A DNA stretch of 64,000 bases from Brachycybe producta (taxonomy: Eukaryota > Arthropoda > Diplopoda > Playtdesmida > Andrognathidae). The notes below the pieces were generated by a model. The model saw only the letters and a program-made list of their open reading frames with translations, searched no databases and was not told the origin of the DNA. Both the position numbers and the translations under genes were made by a program. Within the stretch, counting starts at the first letter, position 1. Every line of letters starts with the position of its first letter. The stretch is taken from NCBI GenBank assembly GCA_036925085.1, contig JAUPFP010000005.1, forward strand, positions 4,927,383 to 4,991,382, given 5' to 3'. Below, piece by piece: positions 1-10,100 of the stretch.

Positions 1-1113
1 TAAAGTTGATTAGAAACTAGAAAGATAAACGAGTCACGTCAAAATAAATGACAGTGGGATGAAAAAGTTATACTTCTTCGTGAAATTTCTTCCTCATTCA
101 TTGATTGCATATTTAAAATGAATTTTACTCTTCTTGAATCCGAACGCCATTGGATGGCTTATTAAAAAAAAGTTAGTTGATATTTTCCTCAAAGATATTT
201 TCCAGTTGCTAGTTTAAAGTTAATTAATTCATAATGAGTTAACGACGACGACGACGACGATGATGATGATGATAAGATGCTCACTTGACAGTGCCGGCTA
301 CACCTAATGCTCAAGCTAAGGGAAGAATCACACATGCTGAAAAACCCTCCAGGAATTAGAATTAAAAATCTCTCTGTATGGTCCTTTGCACTCATAGATA
401 TGGCCGCTCTTGGGTTCAATGTCGTCATCACTTTTGGAATTACGCTTGCAACACACAAAAAAAATGAACTTGATTTTGGAAAAATTCCTACGCAAGCAGC
501 CAAGATGGCGTGTGCCAAAAGGACGAGAGTCCAATTGCGGCATGTGAAATGCTTTGTCAAAACTTGAAGATGTAAAACCTAACGACAATTGCAATGTGGT
601 TCTGGTGCAGCTAAAATAAATTCCTTAACTGGAGATTTTGGTCAGTAATACTTAAGCAGGACATTATTTCTACTCGGTTTACCCTCGAATTGTTCCGTAG
701 AATAGGAAGGTATCTATGCAGCCTAAACGTGAATCTGCATGTTGCCTAGGAAATCTGCAAAACAACCAACCTGCTAGTGAATCTACAAAATGCAATACCT
801 ATCCCCCCCCCCCCCCCCCTCCTAGAATAAGTACTTTTCATTGGTTCGTATTTTGGTCTGAGATTTGGATATAACAGTAATAACAACAGTAAAGGCAGAG
901 AGTAGCCACCTTTTGTCCCGATTAATTTTTAGCAAATACAATGTTTCTCTGTGTATTGAGCTTGTCGTGTTTAACTTTTAAGCGTCAACTCAGTTACACC
1001 ACGAATGAACGGAGATTGGAAATTGTTTGAAGCAGATTAATGACGATGCTTTCCATCTGTTGTTACGATAGTACGTTGATCTTTGATACGTTTTTTTTTT
1101 GGTGTATTATTAG
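1..1113. other. Upstream sequence or intron of VAMP; no coding exon recognised
   Basis: No credible exon found. It contains a trinucleotide microsatellite of ACG then ATG units (242-273) and a 17-base C run (803-819). The missing VAMP first exon with the start codon could be here as a very short exon, but I cannot single one out. Confidence 0.5.
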
Positions 1114-4100
1114 GTCAGCTGAAGCGGGTACCAATGGACCAGCGGGTGGCCCTCCTCAGGGACCACCTGGACAAAGGAATCCACAACAGGCTGCGGCCAG
1201 TAAGAGGCTACAGCACACTCAGGCGCAGGTGGACGAGGTGAGGTATCATTCCCCCTCCTGTGCGCCCTTGTAAAAGTTTAACAAGGGTTTAAAGAGAGAA
1301 GATTCCCAATAATTAAGTTTCTCTTAGCACTTATAAAAGCAGCATTCATTTGAATTTCATTTTCCCCCCCCCCCCCCCCCTTCTTCTCGTTAATGAATTC
1401 CGTCTCCTTTCCAATTAACTCTCGTTTTGTGTTTCTCTTGTCTGTTTGTACGTGTGTGTGTGTGTCATATCACTTGTCGTTTAAGGTTGTCGACATTATG
1501 AGAGTTAATGTCGAGAAAGTTCTGGAGAGAGATCAGAAGTTGGCCGAGTTGGATGATCGTGCAGGTGAGTGACGCGTTAAATCGACCTTTTCGCTGAACG
1601 GACGAAAACAGAGGTAAATGCGCACAGTGGGAACGACGTCCAACTTACATTTTTCACCCTCCTCCTCCTCGGATATTTATTAAAACTTCTGCGGAAACTC
1701 TCGAATTCGAACAGTCTCGAAAGCTGTTCATAAACGTACAACTGTTCCTACCTTCGAGGGACTGGATAATACGAAACAGAAATGGCGCAACGTCTAATTG
1801 TCGTTTTCTTGGTGACGGTCTGTATATTAGATTTGATCATCTGAAGTGGATTGAATGAAATCCAGATTCTCATTGATACATTTCCAATCAAATCCTAATA
1901 TTTTCCATCATATTTATCCATCAAACAAATTTTCAAAACCAAATTCATCTGAAATATTTATCCTTTTTTAATTTTCTGTACTGTAATTACATTTAAACTG
2001 TTTTATTTTCGATATATTTTTAATTTCTTTTAATAATGTATAAAGTAATTTTTCAAGTGTAGCTTGTTTTAAACCAGGGTTGGCAAAAAAAAACTGGTTT
2101 TACTTATTTAGCACAGCTCACTGGTTTAATCTAGGTTTAGCCCGGGTTTTCAGGGGTTAAAATGGGTTAAAAACCTCTTTACAAAAATGGTGAAGCCAAT
2201 AATGCTATGACTCGTCATAGTCATCAACAGGGCCGTGGAGAGCCAGCTCGGGCCCCGGGGTAATTATCATTCCGGGCCCCTTAAGTGGTTACATCATAAA
2301 ATGACTTTGAAAAATCTCCACAACGAGCGCTAGCATCGTGTTTATATTGAGCCCATAGACCCAATCTTAAAGTAAAATGTTTATTTTTCATATTTAAAGT
2401 TGTCCAATTTTGATGGTTCAAAGTGCAATGTGCATCTTAAATATATGCTAATCTACTGTTAGAAAGACACAAAATTGGTGTTTAAAAAAATATTTCAAAA
2501 TCGCGAATTGTTCACTCTTATGTTAAACTCCATGCTTGTAAAAATATGTAATTTTGAAATATTTTTTAAAAAATAGAAAAATACTTACCAATTTTTAAAT
2601 CCTCTAAAATACAATAAAAAGGGCTCAGGAAGGCTTAACGTGGCTAAGCAGTCTCAAAAAGCTTAAAAATGGCCGAAGATTCAAGAATTTTTTAATTAAA
2701 AAAAATGGAGCAAAATCAAGGCCTTGGGTTCCCCCCCGCCCCCAAACGGCCAAAAATTGAGAGAATTAAATCCTCTAAAATAGAGTAAACATGGCTCAGG
2801 AAGGCTTAACGTGGCTCCAACAGTCTCAAAAAGCTTAAAAATGGCCAAAATGGGTTAAACTCGTTTAGCCCAGCCCAGTTTAAACAGTGATTAAAACCAC
2901 CTGTGGGGAAAACCTTGCCATCCCTGTTTTAAACAAGAACGTTGAGAATTTAATATATGAGGAATATTCAGTAAGTATGTTACAAAGTAGAATCTAAACA
3001 CACATCAAAAGTGTACAGCAACGATTTATTTTTCGACATAATCCCCCTCTACGTTTAGGCATTTGTCCCATCGCAGCATCGCTTTATCAAACCCTGGAAG
3101 CCCGCAGCATGGAAAGATGTGGGTTGATGTCGTAACCATTGCAGGACGAAGTGATGTACGTCTTTCATCATGTGCAAAAAGCGCCTTCCGACAAGAGCTT
3201 CCTTTTGGAGGGGGGGGGGGGGCAAACAAATGAATGTCACTTGGTGCAAGATTGGGACTGTAAGGGGGAGGGATGCGGTAGGACTTCTCAACCACACGTC
3301 CGAAGTGCTTGCTTCTCGTCAAGTTCGCTGTATGCGGGCGTTGTCGTTCAACGCTCCACACTAGCTATCGTTGCGAACGCTGCACTAACAACGACACACT
3401 GCCGCACAATCACAAAACCACTTGTCGATTGCCTGTGCTTGTGCTGCTACCAAACAGAGAAAACAAAACACGATTCCTAGACAATCTGTATCCAAATCTG
3501 TTTCGTTTATTATTAAATGCAATGTCCCGGTGACAGTCGTATGATTGGTACAGTATTTACAAGGCTCTCTGAACGTAGGAACGGTTGTAGTTGTTTTTGC
3601 TTTTTTTTTTCGATGACCGACACGATAAAATCGTAAAACAGTGCGAATTACTCGAACGCATCCACTGACGGCGTGCCTCTTTTTTTGTTTCTTTTTTTTT
3701 TTTTCTGTTTCGTTTCTGTTCTTTTGGGTTTCTGGGCGCCAACGTACTTTGGCCGACCTCTCTCCGCACTTCGTTTTGTTCCGATTGAATCCGATGACAG
3801 GTAGTGGGAATCATGCGCACCAACGTCGAGAAGGTTTTGGAACGCGATCAGAAGTTATCCGAATTGGACGACCGCGCAGGTGAGAAGGAAGAGGAACGTT
3901 CGGTTCTTAATTGATCTGGTCGAAACGAAGTATCTTCTTTTTGTTGACTTTTTTATGTTTCCTTCTAATTTGTTATTGCTCATTCAATTGCTGCGTTTAT
4001 AGTCGCTATTTCATCATTACTTCCTTTCTGATTTTTGTATCATTTGAATACGTATTCGGAAGGATGTAGTCATGAAAAGATTACTATAAACGTTTCTTGT

Positions 4101-7100
4101 AGTTTTTCCTGTGTTTTTTTTTTCTTCTGTGTTCTTTTCTTTGTTTGTGTGACACTTATCACTTTCTAATCGTGACGTCGTGCCGCAGTGTGTTGGCGCC
4201 CACTACACCTTAACGTTTTTCTATGTTTGACGAGTCGTTTCGATTATCTTTTAATCTTGTTCTGGCTGGTTTTGTTTTAGATGCTTTGCAGCAAGGGGCA
4301 TCGCAATTTGAACAACAGGCTGGCAAATTGAAGCGAAAGTATTGGTGGAAAAACTGCAAGGTGAGTGTGATCAATCCTTTTTATTCTTTTTCGTGTTGTC
4401 ATGCATCTTTGATTTTTTTCGGACCGTAGTACAGTAAATTGTTTTTTGATTTTTTACACATTTGGATTTTTTCCACAAAAAAAAATTAAAATCGTAAACA
4501 ATTAATTAACGCTTTGTTTTTCGAAAGAGTACATCTTTTAATAGAGTACAATTAAAAGCAATTGTTTTTAGCACAAAGGAAATAGAACGTTGGTAAAGGT
4601 TATTTTTGAAGGTAATCTTACTGAAGTCATTGAAAATATGTTAAGGTTATTCTTTAAAGAAATTATCTAAAATATGTTTTGTGGTGTTTTTGTTTTTGTT
4701 TACGGGACTTTGAAAAAGACCAACTTTGAAGTTTTTTTTATAGAACTTCCAAGTGTTGAAAAACTCATTATTGTCACATTTCTATAAAATTATTTTCAAA
4801 GATAACAAGAGTGAAAATTTGTTTTACACCCGATACGATCAAAACTTAAATCCGAAGATTAGTTGAAGGACACAGTAATAAGTAATATACATGAAAGTGG
4901 TCCTTGGCAGGAAAAATTGCAGATTTGTTCTTTCAATGTGAACATGTTGGATTGTTTTGCAGTTTACTTTTTTTTTATCTTAAGTTACTATTGCTTTACT
5001 TGATAGTCCCACTCAACGGGGGACCAGAAGTATCAAAACGCTCAAAAAAGAGAGATTCGAGAATTTTTAAAATTAAAAAAAAATTTAGAAAAAACACCGG
5101 TTGCCATATAAAGAGAATTTTCAAAAAAGTCAGAGACTACTTACTAGCTAGTAGGGTACTAGGAGGGTAAAATGCAATTTTTATAGAGTAAGAAGGTTTG
5201 CTCCGTAAACAAGGAAATTTCCTACCCCCCAAGCCGGTGTTAGAAATAAGAGATGCACGGTGACGTGCCTACGTCACCGTGCATCTTTATTCTGTCGCCA
5301 CGGCTTGGGAGTGGGTGAAATTCCTTTGTTATGAGCTTGCTCCATAAACTTTGGGGAAAATGTATATATTATAATCAGTGATGTCTTTTTATTATTGGCA
5401 TTGTAAAAAAAAATCTTGAAAATATCTATGGTATGGAAAACCCGAAAAAGTAAGGGAAGTTAAGAAGTGAAAGTCGGTGGCAACTCTGCTTGAGTTGTGT
5501 ATCTCAGTGGAAGTTTTCTGAAAATTTGCCAGCATGATTAGGGGAATTAAGAGTGAAAAAAGGCATTGTTAGCCACTTTTAAAGGTCCTGTTTTTGAATC
5601 TACCCTTGAACGTTTTTTTCTGTAAGGTTGCCCTTCAAATATAGTTGGACTGAAACTTTGGGGTAAACGTTATTTTTTCTAAAAGTGGAGCGTTACTTTT
5701 AAAGGAAAATTTCTTTAAAGAAGACTTAATTTAAATCTAATGTTGACTTTATAAATATTGCTGAGAAATAAAGCTGTAAAACCAACTTTCTATACCTTTG
5801 TTTGATTGTGTGTTTTTTCAAATCGAGTGCTTTTAATGAACTAACTATTGAAGCTTTAACACTTTCGATCACTTTACTTAACTTTTGCTGCCGAATATGA
5901 CAGATGATACTCATCATGGTTGCCATCGGGGTTGTAATCGTACTTATAATATTTGGTGAGTTCTCGTTCTCCGACATTAAGCATGCTTTTTTGTTGTTTT
6001 TGTTTTCACGAATGTTTAGATGTGGGCCATTCTTATTGGTCTTGGCGTTATTATTATCATTATTATTATTGGTGAGTTTTCTTTTTTTTTTTTTTTTTTT
6101 TTTTTTTGCTTTTTTTGGTAGCTTAATTATTTTGACATTATTATTATTTATTATATCAATTATGTGCACCTGCAACACACAAAATTTAATTTGCACCTCT
6201 GTCATAATGTTTTTTTTTTTTTTTTTAAATTTCAATAGAAATTTTTTTTTATTTATTTTCATTTTACTGTTATTTTGGTTAGAATTATTTTGTGGCAAAT
6301 TTCTTTCTTTCGCTTCAAGTTGGTATTTTTGTGAGCTTTCTTGCTTTTTTTGTTCTTACGACATTAAGATGTAACCATTGATTGAAACAAGCTTAGATTG
6401 AGGTATTATTGTACCTTTATGGCATCAACTTCTGTAAGATATTCAAAGTTTATTTGAAATTAGAAAAGTTAAATGATTCGTTCGGCATTCATGACACAAT
6501 ATCTTTGAAAAGTTTTCACAGCAGTTTAAAAACACAATTTTTATTTTTGACTCGTTGAGCTGGTGAAAGTAATTTTTTTTTTCTTCTAACTGTCACACAA
6601 ACTTTATTTAGTCGTGACTTCGTCGTTTTTGAAGCAGCTTGAAGAATATCCCCTCATACGACTAAGTGTAGTGCAGACGCCAGTATGGAATAGTGACGTA
6701 GGTGCCTGTTGCTTAAAATGTTGAACATGGATGAGGCAATATTTGTGGTTGTGTATTTTTTTAACAACATCTATTAGTTTACAACAAAAATAAGCTTTTG
6801 TTCACTGCAATATCATTGTATATGTGGAATGAATGAGTAAATTGGTTTTTTAGCTATCTTTGGCTGTAGCCAACATACGTAAAAGTCACAGAATATTAAC
6901 AAATATTGAAAATGTAGTAGTTTTTTGTTTGGCGGCATGCATTGCATTGTGGTACATGGCGTTGAAAAGATCTGATTAATTGAAACGTAACCATTTATTT
7001 ACTATATTCTAGTTTCAAATAAAATTTTAACTTATTTTAATGTTACTTCTACAAAATTAAGATTTATAAAATCTGCACCAATTTTTAATTTCCAAAGCAA

Positions 7101-10100
7101 TACGGCATTCTGATGTCACAGGAAGAGTTGCTTTGTGCTACATGGCATCCGTCATTTTGCCGTCACTATTCCGTATTGCTGTTGGTGCCAGCCGTTAATG
7201 TATTTAGATAACCAGGACTTTACTGAGGTTGCATCTTAATGGTTGTTGAATTAATTTCCTATTAGTTCACTTTTTTTATTAATTGCTTTTCGTGAATTAT
7301 CGCACTGCAATTCTGAATGACTTATTCTTATTACTGCCTTTTTTTTCCTCCACGCATGATTGGTAGCTTGGCTCGCCACGAAATACAACTAGAAATCATT
7401 CCGTCTTTATTGTCTGCACGTGTTAAGAGTGTAACCAATTCCGAGACATTTTTTTGTGTTTCCATCACAATAATTTCTTGCTTTTCACGCTCATCAGTTT
7501 ACTTGTACTTTGTTTTTTACATGCTGCTTCCAAAATACCTAGCACAATATTTGAACTAGCTAATGGTGTTTAAGATGTTGGATGTCGTAGTTGTCATTGT
7601 TTTGATGTGATTCCGAATGGTAGGAGTTATCTGACTTGTTCGGGGGTTTCCTTTTAATTGGGGGGGGGGGGGTTAACGTAATTTCATTACAGCGAAATTA
7701 CAGCTGTTTATTCTGAAGTCTTAATTGTTCTCAACTCGTTAAAATTTTATAAACAAATGGGTTCGTCGTTAACTTGTTTTAAATGACTTTATAAACCTTT
7801 TTAATAGTTTAAAAGTTTGAAGGTGTTATTTTTTAATGATTTAAGAGTTTAAAAAACATTTCTGATTTTCTTTTCTAGTCGGCATTTATGATGGTAGGCT
7901 GCAAAGTAAATACCTTCTAATATGTAATTAGGAATTGGCTAGTTTACAAAACACAAAGCTTTAATGAAACAAAAAAAAACGAATTTCGTATCTTTTGCTT
8001 CGTAACATAATATTTTTCTACACACTTCTTTCCAAATTAACACATTTACTGTGAAAAATAGTTTTGAAAAAGCCGTCGTCGTTGGTTGAGATGTGCGAAA
8101 GTCATGTAATCTTGGCTGTAGGAAGAATGCGACAATCTCAGATTACTTCTGCTTAGTAGGTGTTCATTTGCTGTAAGTTCAAATGTCAATTGCCGTAACT
8201 AGGTCGAAGGGAGTGAGGGCACCTGCCTCATGTGCACAAAACTTAGGGGTGCAGAAAACTGTTATTTTTATCAAAAAGTGAACGACGTACCTGGGATAAA
8301 TCTGCTCGCATTAGGACATACAGCAAGGCTACTGGTGTTCTTGTTGTTTAGATGTTTTAAATTCTTTAAACGACGAAGTAAGTAGAATTATAATACTAAG
8401 GTGGGACACGAGTTTTATTCTTGCCTCGGATGCAAAATTAGGTAGTAAAATTAGGCTCAGTAAAATGTGTAGTTTTGGGATGGATTTATGTAGAAAACTA
8501 TAACATTGTTGCGTGCAGTTAAATATACCAATTTTGTTTCATTATGATGACATCACCACCCGTTCTGTAATAAGTTAATAACAAGAGCTTTGAAAGGTTA
8601 CTTTTCGGCCTGCCCTCGTATGTATTATGTACTTCTTGTTTGTAGAATTTGTACTAATGTCGTATTTGTCTTGTTTTCCTTCTTTCTTAAAAAAAAATCA
8701 TTCTTGTTGTTGTGTTCTTCGACTGGTGTTCGCTCTCACTGTGTTCTGTATGCATTTCTACTCCACATTCGTCATTCATCAGCTTGGTTTGCTACTTAAA
8801 TATGTCAACGGCTAGATGGGGGTTTTCCTCTTCGCACACTTCCCAAAAAAAAATACACGTCTCCAAGCAACTCCTAACTACCGATGCTGCATTGTCTGGG
8901 CATTCTGAATACTGGAAAAATATATTTTCTTTGTTTACTTCTTTCATCCTCTCTTCTTTTATTTTATTTTTTTTTTTAAAGTTTAAATCCTTGTATTTTC
9001 TCTTTCTCACTCTTTTGTCTTCTATTCTTGTTTTCGATCTGTTTCGAGGTTTGTTTTGTTCGAGTTCATGTTATGTCATTTTGAGAAATCAAAACGTTTT
9101 TCTCGCAACGACACGAACGATTGAACCGTTTCGAGTAGTAAATATGACTTGTTCGAACCTCTCACATTCGGCCTTTTTACAAAATACCAAATAGATAGTG
9201 TTAGGTGGTTTACAACTTTTAGAGTTTTTATATAGAAGCAATCACACACAGAGACACACGAGAATCGGAAGGAATTCGGTACTCGTAATGTGCTCGTAAT
9301 GTATTCGTGGTGCTGCAGTTTTGATTATTCTGTTTTCTATGTTATCAAAACCTGCCACATTCAATGCAAAAAAAAAAAAAAAAATAGTATTTGGAAGACT
9401 TGCGAGTTATTTGTTTCCTCTCTCACTTAACTAATGTTGCTTAATTTTGGTTTTGTTTTTCGACTATTTTAATTTTTTATCACGAGTTTTAATTCCTGCA
9501 TGTAGAAGAAGGCTATCTGTTATAATACTAAATTTAGGGAGCATTTCTTATAGTTTTTTTTTTTTTTTGCTCTTGATTATCGATTGCTCGTAGTTTATTT
9601 CTTGACTGGTTGTACAAAAAAATCCAAGCTGAGAGAGGATACAATCTTTCAATTTGAAAAATGTCTAATTATAGCTTTGTTAATTTTCTGATTTTCTTAT
9701 AACTAACTATACTTGACAACATAAAGTGTGTAATACTTGTTGGATTTTTTGACTGGTTAATTAATCACTATACCTCCTAATACCATCATTATTATTAATT
9801 ATTAATTATTTTGTAAATACTTGTCTAATCTAGTATATTGTAAATGAAACATGTTAACAAGTAGTGTTATAATCGACCAAAGGAAATCTAGTTTGTCCTA
9901 ATCTTTAAATTTCTCTTTCTCTTCACTTCACCTCTTCTTCTAATAACTTCTTAGGCTTTGCAACAAAAATTCAGTGTTAATATTGTGAGGGAAATATCCA
10001 TAGATAACTAAAAGTGTTTTCAACAAATTGGCCGTGTCACACCAATTAGAGCTTTTTTTTTTTAAAATAAAAAAAAATGCACCATTAGTAGTTTTATCAA

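Noticed and set aside
189..594. Overlapping open frames on both strands near the window start
   Set aside because: The frames include a trinucleotide microsatellite and have no recognised family, splice context or consistent composition. The same DNA is open in three frames by chance.
6240..6345. Possible third copy of the VAMP transmembrane exon
   Set aside because: There is a weak AG...GTGAG arrangement, but no 52-nt frame in the right phase encodes a membrane segment, and the similarity to the flank of exon 4a is slight.
5726..6374. Long open frames on both strands (Lys/Asn-rich on minus, Phe/Leu-rich on plus)
   Set aside because: They come from low-complexity T-rich sequence. The only real coding parts are the two 52-nt transmembrane exons inside the plus frame.
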